A stretch of 64,000 bases of DNA from Martinezella tropici (GCA_000799755.1 JUHI01000001.1:248001-312000), one strand, 5' to 3'; positions 21,164 to 29,915 are shown, numbered from the stretch's first letter. Numbers and translations: made by a program. Notes: generated from the letters alone by a model not told the origin.

Positions 21164-23233
21164 ATGATGATGAAGAACCGTGCCGGTTGGCTGGCTCTGT
21201 TGGTGTTGGTGGCTGCGACCCTGTTGATGGTCTTCTTCGTGATGCCGCGGATTAACGGTAACAAGAACCCGATCGGCGACGCCGTCAATCAGGCCAGCAA
21301 CACGGTGAAGAATACGATCGACGAAAACGCGCAGAAGGCCGGCGAAACCGCCGAGAACGCCACCAAGGCCACGCAGAATGCTGTCGCGACCGCCGTCAAC
21401 ACCGCTGATATCGCCAAGAAGCTGACGGGGCTGACGGGTGCGGCAACCGCCTCGCTTGCCGATCTCAAGGCTCTGTTCAAGGACGGCAGCACCCCGGCCC
21501 AGGATGTCTTCACGGCTGCAAAGACGAAGGCGATGACCGCACTGCAATCGATCGTCGGTTTCGCGCTGCCCGCAGGTGTTGACGCAACGACGACAGGCCT
21601 CGTGAAAAAGGCGCAGGACGGCGCCGGCAAGGCGCTCGCCATCATCCAATCGCTTCCCGACAACGCCGCCGAAGCCAGCGCCGCGATCGACAAGGCCTTT
21701 GCCGCCCTGACCGGCCAGCCGGCACCTGAGACCGACGCGGCCGCCAAGCCTCGCCTACCGTCATTCGACGTGTTGCGCGTCGAGCCCGATGGCTCCACCG
21801 TTATCGCCGGCTCCGCCGAGCCGAATGCCAAGCTGGAGATCGTCGACGGCGAAAAGGTCGTCACGACGACGAATGTCGGCCCGAGCGGCGACTTTGCCGC
21901 CGTCCTGGACAATCCACTGCCGCCGGGTGACCACGAATTGGTGCTGCGCGCCACGGGCAAGGACGGCAAATCAGTCAATTCCGAGGAAGTCGCCACCATC
22001 TCCGTGCCGAAGGATGATTCCACCCAGCTTCTCGCCATGGTTTCGAAGCCGGGCACCGCAAGCCGCATCATTACCGCGCCTTCGGCCAAGCAGGGCCGCG
22101 TGACATCAGGCGGAGACGATGCACCGGCAGCCGACGCCAAGGTCAAGGCAATGGATCAGCCGGCAACCGCGACGGATGCCAAGCCGCAACCGGACGGAAG
22201 CGTAGTCGCATCCGCCAATCCCGCCGCAGGCGCGGCAACGCCGCCAGCGGCAAAGACGGACGCGGATCAGGACGTGATGGTCAATGCGGTAGAGATCGAA
22301 AACGACCACATCTTCGTTGCCGGTAGCGCCAAGCCGAATGCCAAAGTGCGCGCCTATGCCGATGACAAGCTCATTGGCGAGAATGTTGCGGGCGCGGACG
22401 GCCATTTCGTCGTCGACGGGCCGATGCCGCTTGCCGTCGGCGATCACAAGATTCGCGTCGATGTGCTTGATGGCGCCGGCAAGGTCGTCGTGCGCACCAG
22501 CGTCAACTTTACGCGCCCTGAAGGCAATCAGGTGACGGTCGCGGCGCAAACGCCGGCTGCCGCCAACGGTCAGGGACAGTCGGCTGCGACAAGCATGGTG
22601 CCACTCGACGAAGGCGAGCTAGCCAAGCTCAAGGAAGGTGCCGGCAAGGCTTTCGCGCTGCTCAAGGGCCTCTTCACCGACGGCAAGCAACCGAATGCGG
22701 AAGAACTCGCGGCCGCCCGATCCGGCACGGAAATCGCGCTGAAGTCGCTGTCGGAATTCCGCCCGACCATTGCAGCCAGCGCCGCGCTCAAGAAGGCGGC
22801 AGCCGATGCTTCCAGCGCAGCGGCCAGGGCGCTTGCTGCCCTTGTCGCTCTGCCGAAGGACCCGAAATCGGTCGGAGCGGCACTGCCCGGCCTGGAGCGG
22901 ATGATCGCCGTCATCACTGCACCTGCCCAGACGACGCCGGCGCAGCCGAATGCGGAAGTCTCCTCCAGCGACAACAGCCCGAAGACGATCGAGCAGGCGC
23001 CGCTGTCGCAGGATAGCAATGCCGTCATCATCCGTCGCGGCGATACGCTGTGGCAGATCTCGCGCCGCGTCTACGGCGCCGGCGTGCGCTATACGACGAT
23101 CTATCTGGCCAACGAGGACAAGATCAACAACCCGGACCGGATTCTGCCGGGTCAGGTCTTCGGCCTGCCGAAGGACGCATTGCCGAATGCCGAGGAGCTT
23201 CATCGCAAGCGGCTTTCGGGCGAGCATCTCTAG
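21164..23233 (+). CDS. large envelope protein with two Ig-like domains and a C-terminal LysM domain
   Basis: About 689 aa. One N-terminal membrane helix (about residues 8-28) would anchor it to the inner membrane. Then come a helical Ala/Lys-rich module (about 95-182), an Ig-like beta module (about 200-282), a Pro/Ala linker, a second Ig-like module (about 370-452), a second helical module (about 485-585) and a LysM domain (about 622-669: IIRRGDTLWQISRRVYGAG). Both Ig modules share AGSA-PNAK; the helical modules share LF-DG-x-P. Three consecutive ATGs make the start uncertain by one or two residues. Probably a cell-wall-binding scaffold. Confidence 0.8.
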   Translation: MMMKNRAGWLALLVLVAATLLMVFFVMPRINGNKNPIGDAVNQASNTVKNTIDENAQKAGETAENATKATQNAVATAVNTADIAKKLTGLTGAATASLADLKALFKDGSTPAQDVFTAAKTKAMTALQSIVGFALPAGVDATTTGLVKKAQDGAGKALAIIQSLPDNAAEASAAIDKAFAALTGQPAPETDAAAKPRLPSFDVLRVEPDGSTVIAGSAEPNAKLEIVDGEKVVTTTNVGPSGDFAAVLDNPLPPGDHELVLRATGKDGKSVNSEEVATISVPKDDSTQLLAMVSKPGTASRIITAPSAKQGRVTSGGDDAPAADAKVKAMDQPATATDAKPQPDGSVVASANPAAGAATPPAAKTDADQDVMVNAVEIENDHIFVAGSAKPNAKVRAYADDKLIGENVAGADGHFVVDGPMPLAVGDHKIRVDVLDGAGKVVVRTSVNFTRPEGNQVTVAAQTPAAANGQGQSAATSMVPLDEGELAKLKEGAGKAFALLKGLFTDGKQPNAEELAAARSGTEIALKSLSEFRPTIAASAALKKAAADASSAAARALAALVALPKDPKSVGAALPGLERMIAVITAPAQTTPAQPNAEVSSSDNSPKTIEQAPLSQDSNAVIIRRGDTLWQISRRVYGAGVRYTTIYLANEDKINNPDRILPGQVFGLPKDALPNAEELHRKRLSGEHL

Positions 23234-23262
23234 CATCGGAACGCCTTTTGCGGGCAACAGGT

Positions 23263-23297
23263 CGGCCAGGCGCACCCAACGCCTGGCCGCAGCTTTT
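23263..23297 (+). terminator. intrinsic terminator after the LysM gene
   Basis: A perfect 10-bp stem (CGGCCAGGCG/CGCCTGGCCG, 7-nt loop) at 23263-23289 followed by CAGCTTTTAT. Confidence 0.85.
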
Positions 23298-23437
23298 ATA
23301 CGGCATAAAAATAGTATAAGCGTCGCCCGACCCTCATCGCCTTCACCCAATGGCCTTATCCTGGCCGCGAAGGTTTCCCAGTCGGCTGCGCAATGGTTGC
23401 CGCACCCGGCTGCTTCAATAATCGGCCGGAGACGGAC

Positions 23438-25324
23438 ATGGCAGACGTCAAGAAAACCATATCGGCGGATTCCAGCAATCCGTTAGGCACCCTCATCAAT
23501 CTCTGGCCCTATATGTGGCCCGCCGGCCGAATGGACCTGAAGATGCGCGTGGTGTGGGCCACGGTCTTCCTGCTGATCTCGAAATTCTTCCTGCTGCTCG
23601 TTCCCTATTTCTTCAAATGGTCCGTCGATGCGCTGAACGGCAAGCTCGACATGCAGGGCATCCTGCCGGCTTTCATGGTCGGCGCCGTCGCCCTGATCAT
23701 CGCCACCAACGTGACGCGCCTTATCCAGCTCGGCCTCAATCAGCTGCGCGATGCGCTATTTGCGAGCGTCGGCCAATATGCCGTTCGCCAGCTGGCCTAC
23801 AGGACCTTCGTGCATATCCACGAGCTGTCGCTGCGCTTCCATCTCGAGCGAAAGACGGGTGGTCTTTCGCGCATCATCGAGCGCGGAACAAAAGGCATCG
23901 AGACGATCGTTCGCTTCACGATCCTCAACACGTTTCCGACCTTCATCGAATTCCTGCTGACCGCCATCATCTTCTGGCGCGGCTACGGCTTTTCCTACCT
24001 CGCCGTGACGGCCGTCACGGTCTGGCTCTATATCTGGTTCACGGTGAAGGCCAGCGACTGGCGCATCTCCATCCGCCGGACCATGAACGACAGCGATACG
24101 GACGCAAATACGAAGGCGATCGATTCCCTTCTGAACTTCGAAACCGTCAAATATTTCGGTAACGAGGAGATGGAGGCCAAGCGCTTCGATCAGTCGATGG
24201 CGCGTTATGAGAAGGCCGCCACCAGCGTCTGGACGTCGCTCGGCTGGCTGAACTTCGGCCAGGGCGTGATTTTCGGCCTGGGCACGACGGTCATGATGGT
24301 CATGTCCGGCTGGTCCGTCCTCAACGGACATCACACGGTCGGCGACTTCGTCTTCATCAACGCCATGCTGCTGCAGCTTTCCGTGCCGCTGAACTTTATC
24401 GGCTTCGTCTACCGCGAAATACGCCAGGGGCTCACCGATATCGAGGAGATGTTCGATCTGCTCGAAGTGAAGCCCGAAGTGGTCGATGCGCCCGATGCGA
24501 AGGAACTTGTCATTGCCAGCGGCGCCATCTCGTTCAAGGACGTGCATTTCGCCTATGATCCGGCGCGGCCGATCCTCAAGGGGATTTCCTTCGAAGTGCC
24601 GGCCGGCAAGACGGTTGCCGTCGTTGGACCTTCGGGGGCCGGAAAATCGACGTTATCGCGCCTGCTCTATCGCTTCTACGACGTGCAAAGCGGCACCATC
24701 ACCATTGACGGACAAGAGCTGCATAAGGTGACGCAGAAGAGCCTGCGCAAGGTGATCGGCATGGTGCCGCAGGATACGGTGCTCTTCAACGACACGATCG
24801 CCTACAACATCCGTTATGGCCGGCCGGGCGCAAGCGAGGCGGAGGTGACGGCTGCGGCCGAAATCGCGCAGATCGGCGAGTTCATCCGCCATCTGCCAGA
24901 AGGCTTCGAGACCAAGGTCGGCGAACGGGGCCTCAAATTGTCCGGCGGTGAAAAGCAGCGCGTGGCGATCGCCCGCACCGTCCTGAAGTCGCCGCCGGTT
25001 CTGATCCTCGACGAGGCGACCTCGGCGCTGGATACGACGACGGAGCGCGAGATACAGACCGCCCTTGATGTCGTTTCCAAGAACCGCACGACGCTCGTCA
25101 TCGCGCATCGGCTCTCGACCGTGATTGGCGCGGATGAAATCATCGTGCTGAAGAGCGGCGTCATCGCCGAGCGCGGCACCCATGCCGATCTCTTGGCGCA
25201 GAACGGGCTCTACGCCTCGATGTGGAGCCGCCAGCGCGAGGCAACGCAGGCCGAAGAGCATTTGAAGCAGGTGCGCGAAAACGACGATCTGGGTGTCGTC
25301 AACCGGTTGGCACCGGCAAGCTGA
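23438..25324 (+). CDS. Atm1/HMT1-type ABC exporter (fused permease and ATPase)
   Basis: 628 aa half-transporter. Six membrane helices (about residues 35-310) precede one ATPase: Walker A GPSGAGKSTLSRLL, Q-loop VPQDTVLFNDT, signature LSGGEKQRVAIA, Walker B PPVLILDEATS and H-loop IAHRLST. Segments such as RTFVHIHELSLRFHLERKTG and NFETVKYFGNEEMEA are characteristic of the mitochondrial Atm1/heavy-metal group; the alphaproteobacterial member from Novosphingobium exports glutathione conjugates and metal-glutathione complexes. ATG 23438 has GGAGACGG upstream; an earlier in-frame ATG at 23393 is less likely. Confidence 0.92.
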   Translation: MADVKKTISADSSNPLGTLINLWPYMWPAGRMDLKMRVVWATVFLLISKFFLLLVPYFFKWSVDALNGKLDMQGILPAFMVGAVALIIATNVTRLIQLGLNQLRDALFASVGQYAVRQLAYRTFVHIHELSLRFHLERKTGGLSRIIERGTKGIETIVRFTILNTFPTFIEFLLTAIIFWRGYGFSYLAVTAVTVWLYIWFTVKASDWRISIRRTMNDSDTDANTKAIDSLLNFETVKYFGNEEMEAKRFDQSMARYEKAATSVWTSLGWLNFGQGVIFGLGTTVMMVMSGWSVLNGHHTVGDFVFINAMLLQLSVPLNFIGFVYREIRQGLTDIEEMFDLLEVKPEVVDAPDAKELVIASGAISFKDVHFAYDPARPILKGISFEVPAGKTVAVVGPSGAGKSTLSRLLYRFYDVQSGTITIDGQELHKVTQKSLRKVIGMVPQDTVLFNDTIAYNIRYGRPGASEAEVTAAAEIAQIGEFIRHLPEGFETKVGERGLKLSGGEKQRVAIARTVLKSPPVLILDEATSALDTTTEREIQTALDVVSKNRTTLVIAHRLSTVIGADEIIVLKSGVIAERGTHADLLAQNGLYASMWSRQREATQAEEHLKQVRENDDLGVVNRLAPAS

Positions 25325-25453
25325 GATCTCGCGAAGGATCGCGGCGTGCGGTCGCTCGCGGAAATCAGGGCACGTCGATTATGCACCGGCGGTTGTCATG
25401 AGGCTGAGACAACAGCTTGCTAGGTACGGCTCTCACAATCAAGGGAGCCCCAA

Positions 25454-26152
25454 ATGCGTAGTTTTGCCAAAGCTTTCAGCCTCTTGCTCGTCGTCGGCCT
25501 CGCCACGCCCGTCTTCGCCGACGATGCAAAGCCATTCGCCGACGCCAAGGAAATCAATCTCCTCGATCTGCTGCCGCCGCCGCCCGCCAATGATTCCGCG
25601 CAGATGAAGGCAGAGCTTGGCGAAATCCTGACGATCCAGGTGACGCGCACGCCGGAAATGGCCGCCCGCGCCGTCGCCGATGCCGAAGAGAACGTCTGGC
25701 GCTTCTCCGACGTCATCGACAATCCGAAATTCACCAAGGACAACCTGCCGAAGTTCTCGGCCTTCTTCGATCGCGTCGTCGAGACAGAAGGCGCCGTCGT
25801 CGACCCCGCCAAGGATGTCTGGAAGCGTCCGCGCCCGCATCTCTACAGCGACCTCGTGAAGCCGATCGTGCCCCTCTCCAAGTCCGGCTCCTATCCGTCC
25901 GGCCATACCACGGTCGGCACGCTGATGGGCATCGTGCTTGCCAAAATGGTGCCGGAAAAGCGCGCGGTCATCATGGCTCGCGCCTGGGAATATGGTCATA
26001 ACCGCGTCGTCGGCGGCATCCACTACGCCTCCGACATCGAAGCCGGCCGCATTGCAGGCACCGTCATCGCCGAAACCATCATGACGCATGACGACTACAA
26101 GACCGAATACGAGGGCGCCAAGGCGGAGCTGCGCGCCGCTCTCGGCCTCTGA
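25454..26152 (+). CDS. class A non-specific acid phosphatase (PAP2 fold)
   Basis: 232 aa. The first 22 or so residues (MRSFAKAFSLLLVVGLATPV) form a signal peptide, so the enzyme is periplasmic. The phosphatase signature is complete: KRPRPHL (first K/RP element), SGSYPSGHTTVGT (catalytic PSGH) and EYGHNRVVGGIHYASDIEAG (third element with the His nucleophile region). PhoN-type enzymes hydrolyse many phosphomonoesters. AGGGAG precedes ATG 25454. It follows the ABC gene by 129 nt and ends at a terminator. Confidence 0.93.
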   Translation: MRSFAKAFSLLLVVGLATPVFADDAKPFADAKEINLLDLLPPPPANDSAQMKAELGEILTIQVTRTPEMAARAVADAEENVWRFSDVIDNPKFTKDNLPKFSAFFDRVVETEGAVVDPAKDVWKRPRPHLYSDLVKPIVPLSKSGSYPSGHTTVGTLMGIVLAKMVPEKRAVIMARAWEYGHNRVVGGIHYASDIEAGRIAGTVIAETIMTHDDYKTEYEGAKAELRAALGL

Positions 26153-26163
26153 TCCAGTCAGAG

Positions 26164-26206
26164 CGGTTCAGCCTTTCACGGGCTCTCTGAACCGCCCGAT
26201 CTTTTT
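26164..26206 (+). terminator. intrinsic terminator after the acid phosphatase gene
   Basis: GCGGTTCAG at 26164-26172 pairs with CTGAACCGC at 26188-26196, then CCGATCTTTTTGC. Confidence 0.8.
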
Positions 26207-26210
26207 GCTT

Positions 26211-26262
26211 TCACGCAATTCCGGGCGAAAAATCGCCGCGCACTTTTTCTGGAATTGCTAGA
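26211..26262 (+). repeat. dispersed rhizobial intergenic palindrome, copy 1
   Basis: TTCACGCAATTCCGG at the left end and TGGAATTGCT at the right form a 7-bp closing stem; the interior has a GCGCACTTTTT core. The same layout recurs at 27316-27367. Confidence 0.7.
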
Positions 26263-26282
26263 GATCACTGCAGGGCATACAG

Positions 26283-26318
26283 GGCCGCCGCTTCCACCGG
26301 CGGCCTTCGCTTTTGCTG
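26283..26318 (+). terminator. orphan terminator-like hairpin
   Basis: GGCCGCCG/CGGCGGCC with a 7-nt loop at 26283-26305 and then TTCGCTTTTGC. The previous gene already has its own terminator at 26164, so this may end a small RNA or be part of the repeat. Confidence 0.5.
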
Positions 26319-26562
26319 CTTGCACTGGCTACCTTGAACCATATCCTCAACCGGAGATAGTTCTCGCCTTGCTTTCGCGCGGATTGCGCTGGGGGCGAGC
26401 CCGCGAAAGCATTGCCCATGACGGAGTTTGCCTGTAGTCACCCTCAACTGGTAATCAGAGCAAGACCGCTTATCTTGTTCTCATTCTTTTGACTGGCACG
26501 ATCTCGTCCGGCGACCGGAAATCTGGTTCCCGCCGGGATTGCCCTAACGGAGCAGGCCATAG

Positions 26563-27261
26563 ATGAGCTTATTGAACAGCGTACGCAACGTCATCGTTCC
26601 CGTACACAAGGAAGGCTATCCCTTCGTTGCAGGTTTCTTCGTCGCGTCGCTGGTGCTCGGCTGGATCTTCAAGCCGCTCTTCTGGATCGGCCTGATCCTG
26701 ACGCTCTGGTGCGCCTACTTCTTCCGCGATCCCGAGCGCATGACGCCGCAGGACGACGATCTCGCGATATCACCGGCCGACGGCAAGGTTTCCGGCGTGC
26801 AGATGGTGGTGCCGCCGGCCGAGCTCAATCTCGGCAGCCAGCCGATGCTGCGGGTCTCGATCTTCATGAACGTCTTCGACTGCCACGTGAACCGTTCGCC
26901 GATGCGCGGCCGCATCACCAATGTCGCCTATCGCCAGGGCAGCTTCCTCAATGCCGAGCTCGACAAGGCCAGCGAACAGAACGAGCGCAACGGCCTGGTG
27001 ATCGAAACCAAGCACGGCGAAATCGGCGTCGTGCAGATCGCCGGTCTGGTTGCCCGCCGCATTCTGTGCTTCGTCCACCCGAACGAACCGCTGGATGCCG
27101 GCGAGCGTATCGGCCTCATCCGCTTCGGTTCGCGCCTCGATGTCTTCCTGCCGGAAGGCGCTTCGCCGCGCGTTGCCGTCGGCCAGCGGGCGATCGCGGG
27201 CGAAACCGTCATTGCCGAATTCGGCTCTGCAAAGGGCGCAACCATTAGCCGCCGCAGCTGA
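26563..27261 (+). CDS. psd: phosphatidylserine decarboxylase proenzyme
   Basis: 232 aa. It makes phosphatidylethanolamine from phosphatidylserine at the inner membrane. An N-terminal hydrophobic pair of helices (about residues 20-50) precedes [11 protein letters not shown], the [11 protein letters not shown] motif, the conserved [13 protein letters not shown] and, near the C-terminus, [11 protein letters not shown]. In the latter the G-S bond is the self-cleavage site and the serine becomes the pyruvoyl group. It belongs to the short alphaproteobacterial class. pssA, which supplies its substrate, is 121 nt downstream across a repeat. Confidence 0.95.
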   Translation: MSLLNSVRNVIVPVHKEGYPFVAGFFVASLVLGWIFKPLFWIGLILTLWCAYFFRDPERMTPQDDDLAISPADGKVSGVQMVVPPAELNLGSQPMLRVSIFMNVFDCHVNRSPMRGRITNVAYRQGSFLNAELDKASEQNERNGLVIETKHGEIGVVQIAGLVARRILCFVHPNEPLDAGERIGLIRFGSRLDVFLPEGASPRVAVGQRAIAGETVIAEFGSAKGATISRRS

Positions 27262-27265
27262 ACCT

Positions 27266-27370
27266 GAAGCATTTCCGCTTTGGACAGTGTCGCGGAAATG
27301 CTCCATATCATTGTTTTCACGCAATTCCGGACGCAAACCTGCTTCGCATTTTTGCTGGAATTGCTCTAGG
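27266..27370 (+). repeat. composite dispersed repeat between psd and pssA
   Basis: Two palindromes side by side. GCATTTCCGC (27269-27278) pairs with GCGGAAATGC (27292-27301); then CAATTCC (27322-27328) pairs with GGAATTG (27357-27363) around a TTCGCATTTTTGC core, ending in CTCTAG. The second palindrome matches copy 1 at 26211, so psd is flanked by direct copies. The first may act as a transcript-stabilising or attenuating structure inside the psd-pssA operon. Confidence 0.75.
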
Positions 27371-27382
27371 AACACGAGCGAG

Positions 27383-28243
27383 ATGAAGACGCCTTTTCCG
27401 CCTTTCGAGCCGCATGGGCCCAATGATGAAGCGCGAGGACCGCGCCTCAGGGAAATCCCCTTGCGGCTGATCGTGCCGAACATGATCACTATTCTGGCGA
27501 TCTGCGCGGGATTGACGGGTATTCGCCTCGCCTTCGAAAGCCGGTACGAGCTTGCCGTGGCGGCGGTCCTGGTTGCCGCCTTCCTTGATGGTATCGACGG
27601 GCGCGTCGCACGGCTGATGAAGGCCACCTCGAAATTCGGCGCGCAGATGGATTCGCTCGCGGATATCGTCAATTTCGGCGTCGCTCCGGCGCTCGTCGTC
27701 TACGTCTTTCTGCTCGACCAGGCGCATTCGCTGGGCTGGATCGCCGCGCTGATCTATACGATCGCCGCCGGCCTTCGTCTGGCCCGCTTCAACGTCATGG
27801 CCGAGCGCGAACACAAGGCGTCATGGCAGTCGGAATATTTCGTCGGCGTACCGGCACCCGCCGGCGCCATGCTCGTGCTCGCGCCGGTTTATCTCGGCTT
27901 TCTCGGACTGACGCCGGACCGCACCTTCGCCTATTGGGGCGCGGCCTACACCGTTGTGATTGGCTTCCTGCTGGTCAGCCGTCTACCCGTCTGGTCCGGC
28001 AAATCGGAAGGCAACGGCATCAGACGCGACCTCGTCCTGCCGATCATGCTCGGCATCGTCGTCTACGTGGCGCTGCTGATGAGCTATACGTGGCACGTGA
28101 TGGTCGTGACCGTCGTTGTCTATCTGCTATCCCTGCCCCTGGGCGCCCGCTCCTGGGCGAAGAAATACGGCACCTACACCATAGACGGTCCCGGCGATCC
28201 CAATGTCGACGATTCCAACGACGATATCGGCCGGCATATCTAG
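27383..28243 (+). CDS. pssA: CDP-diacylglycerol-serine O-phosphatidyltransferase
   Basis: 286 aa membrane enzyme making phosphatidylserine from CDP-diacylglycerol and serine. The CDP-alcohol phosphotransferase signature is intact in DGIDGRVARLMKAT followed by FGAQMDSLAD (D-x2-D-G-x2-A-R-x8-G-x3-D-x3-D). About eight hydrophobic helices are seen. The polar N-terminus MKTPFPPFEPHG starts at ATG 27383. The same frame is open upstream through the repeat, but that stretch is antisense-like. With psd it forms the phosphatidylethanolamine branch, important for rhizobial membranes. Confidence 0.94.
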   Translation: MKTPFPPFEPHGPNDEARGPRLREIPLRLIVPNMITILAICAGLTGIRLAFESRYELAVAAVLVAAFLDGIDGRVARLMKATSKFGAQMDSLADIVNFGVAPALVVYVFLLDQAHSLGWIAALIYTIAAGLRLARFNVMAEREHKASWQSEYFVGVPAPAGAMLVLAPVYLGFLGLTPDRTFAYWGAAYTVVIGFLLVSRLPVWSGKSEGNGIRRDLVLPIMLGIVVYVALLMSYTWHVMVVTVVVYLLSLPLGARSWAKKYGTYTIDGPGDPNVDDSNDDIGRHI

Positions 28244-28570
28244 GCTATGCAAGTCCGGCCACAGCTCGGCGAACTACTGCCGGCCATGCCATGCTGCAAC
28301 CTCAAGTCTGTAAGCTTCCCTTATCAATTGGGGTGCTGACCGCTGACGACCTGCTGCATGGTCGCTCGTCTCGATGCGGCATTTCAGCGGATTCAAACAT
28401 TGCGGCAGTGCGGATTCTACACGAGGATTCGGCGCTAATCTCTCGAAATATGGTCGTTGTTTACAAAAGCTGATTGGCAAACGCCTTCGATTTGTCATGA
28501 TTTACGACAAAAAGCACTACTCGACTGTGAATCGCGAAGTGCTCCGGGGGAGCATGGTGAGGAGTGAAAC
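28244..28570. promoter_or_regulatory. intergenic region upstream of a 46-aa protein gene
   Basis: 327 bp without another convincing gene. It contains a 6-bp inverted repeat, TTTGTC-N9-GACAAA, at 28491-28511, 60 nt before the small gene, and AT-rich sequence at 28440-28515 suitable for a promoter. Confidence 0.45.
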
Positions 28571-28711
28571 ATGACGCAAAAGAAAGACCAGCCGGCACAA
28601 CCGCAGGCAAAGATCGATCCCAGCAAGCATTACCGCCCGCTCGGCCTGAAAGCCGTTCTTGCCGCCCATCTGATGCTGAAGGCCAAGCCTCTCAAGAAGA
28701 AGATCGCCTAA
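28571..28711 (+). CDS. small basic protein, 46 aa
   Basis: The frame MTQKKDQPAQPQAKIDPSKH ... ends LKAKPLKKKIA and is preceded by a strong GAGGAG ribosome site 8 nt before ATG 28571. The first half is Gln/Pro-rich and presumably disordered; the second, YRPLGLKAVLAAHLMLKAKP, is an amphipathic helix with a lysine-rich tail. I do not recognise the family. The ribosome site, own promoter region and ordered half suggest a real small gene; a membrane- or nucleic-acid-associated role is only a guess. Confidence 0.6.
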   Translation: MTQKKDQPAQPQAKIDPSKHYRPLGLKAVLAAHLMLKAKPLKKKIA

Positions 28712-28786
28712 GAACAAAGCACTGTCCGCCGCCGGCCAATGCCGGCAGGCTGCATTCCGGTCCGCTGGCCGCCGAATGGCGGCCGC

Positions 28787-29551
28787 TCAGAGAAAGCTCA
28801 ACTGGCCGTCATCCGGCTCCGCCTTCTTCGGCGGCGTCCTGACCGGATCGAGCGCGACCGGCTCCTGCAATTCCGGCCCCATATTGGCGACCTTGTTGAC
28901 GCGATCCGAGACCGGGACAGCTTCGAAAAAATCCTCCTGAACCGGCTTCATCAGATCAAGGACCTGGCGCGGTTCCTGCGTCTTGCAATCGAGCCAACGG
29001 GCGAAATCCTCCGGCTTGATGACGACGGGCATGCGGTCATGGATGGATCGGATGGCGCCGTTGGCTGCCGTCGTCAGGATCGCGCCCGTATCGACCTCCG
29101 AGCCGTTGGCGGACGACCAGGTTTCCATCAGGCCGGCAAAGGCGATGACGCCGCCGCTGCGGGGACGAATCCAGTAGGCTTGCGCCTTCTCCCCGCTCTC
29201 CTTCGAAGGACGATGCCATTCGTAGAAACCGGATGCCGGAACGAGAATGCGGCGATGGCGCATGGCGGCGCGGAAAGAGGCCTTGCCGATTGCCGTTTCC
29301 GCCCGCGCATTGATCAGCAGCGGAAACTCCTTGGGGTCCTTCACCCACTCGGGCAAAAAGCCCCAGCGCACGAGCAAGACGCGACGATCCGGCAGATTGC
29401 TGCCCGGCAATTGCTTGTTGCCTGACATGACGATCAGGATCGGCTGGGTCGGCGCGATGTTGTAGCGCGCGGGAAAGCCTTCATTGAGCAGGACGCCGAG
29501 CGCGTCCCCCACCTGGTCTGCCGTCGATGTCAAAGCGAAACGTCCGCACAT
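28787..29551 (-). CDS. SOS response-associated peptidase / abasic-site shield (YedK/HMCES family)
   Basis: 254 aa. The start MCGRFALTSTADQVGDAL places Cys2 at the new N-terminus, the residue that forms the thiazolidine crosslink with abasic sites in single-stranded DNA. Other family motifs are RYNIAPTQPILIV (active-site Asn), LLINARAETA, ILVPASGFYEW (catalytic Glu) and HDRMPVVI. An open frame extends 79 residues upstream, but only ATG 29551 gives a processed Cys2. The Pro/Lys-rich tail ends DDGQLSFL. Neighbour of the ynfA-type gene on the same strand. Confidence 0.95.
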   Translation of the reverse strand: MCGRFALTSTADQVGDALGVLLNEGFPARYNIAPTQPILIVMSGNKQLPGSNLPDRRVLLVRWGFLPEWVKDPKEFPLLINARAETAIGKASFRAAMRHRRILVPASGFYEWHRPSKESGEKAQAYWIRPRSGGVIAFAGLMETWSSANGSEVDTGAILTTAANGAIRSIHDRMPVVIKPEDFARWLDCKTQEPRQVLDLMKPVQEDFFEAVPVSDRVNKVANMGPELQEPVALDPVRTPPKKAEPDDGQLSFL

Positions 29552-29594
29552 AGGGCTTGTTTTGCACCCGCAGGGCGACGGGTCAAGCCTCAGC

Positions 29595-29915
29595 TCAGCC
29601 GCGTGGTCCAAGCAGAATGATCCCGGCGCCGACAAGGCAAATAACGGCGCCGGAAATATCCCATCGGTCGGGCAGTCGCCCTTCGGCGAGCCAGAGCCAG
29701 AGAATGGATGCGACGATATAGACGCCGCCATACGCCGCATAAGTGCGTCCGGCCGCCTCGCTCGGCACCAAGGCGAGCAGCCAGGCAAAGAGTGCTAGGG
29801 ATACCAGACCGGGTGCCAGCCACCAGCCAGACTTTGCCAGGCGCAGCCATGCCCAGAATGCAAAGCAGCCGGCGATTTCGGCGAGCGCCGCCAAAACATA
29901 TAACCCGTAGATCAT
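29595..29915 (-). CDS. YnfA/UPF0060 small membrane protein
   Basis: 106 aa with four membrane helices and the family motifs [18 protein letters not shown] and [20 protein letters not shown]0060 proteins resemble small multidrug resistance (SMR) transporters, and E. coli/Shigella YnfA has been reported as one. It lies 43 nt upstream of the SRAP gene in the same direction and could share its promoter. Confidence 0.92.
   Translation of the reverse strand: MIYGLYVLAALAEIAGCFAFWAWLRLAKSGWWLAPGLVSLALFAWLLALVPSEAAGRTYAAYGGVYIVASILWLWLAEGRLPDRWDISGAVICLVGAGIILLGPRG

Larger units (their letters stand above)
26207..26562. other. intergenic region upstream of psd: repeat, orphan terminator and possible pseudoknot
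   Basis: No gene is convincing here. It holds a dispersed-repeat copy (26211-26262, arms CAATTCC/GGAATTG), a terminator-like hairpin with no upstream gene (26283-26318) and a pair of stems that cross in pseudoknot topology (CTCGCC 26363-26368 with GGCGAG 26394-26399; GCTTTCGCG 26371-26379 with CGCGAAAGC 26402-26410). The psd promoter should lie in the remaining 150 bp. Confidence 0.5.

Noticed and set aside
20387..21649. A long minus-strand frame extending the LOG gene upstream to 21649
   Set aside because: The upstream half lies opposite the LysM gene and is not protein-like; ATG 21010 gives a full-length LOG protein.
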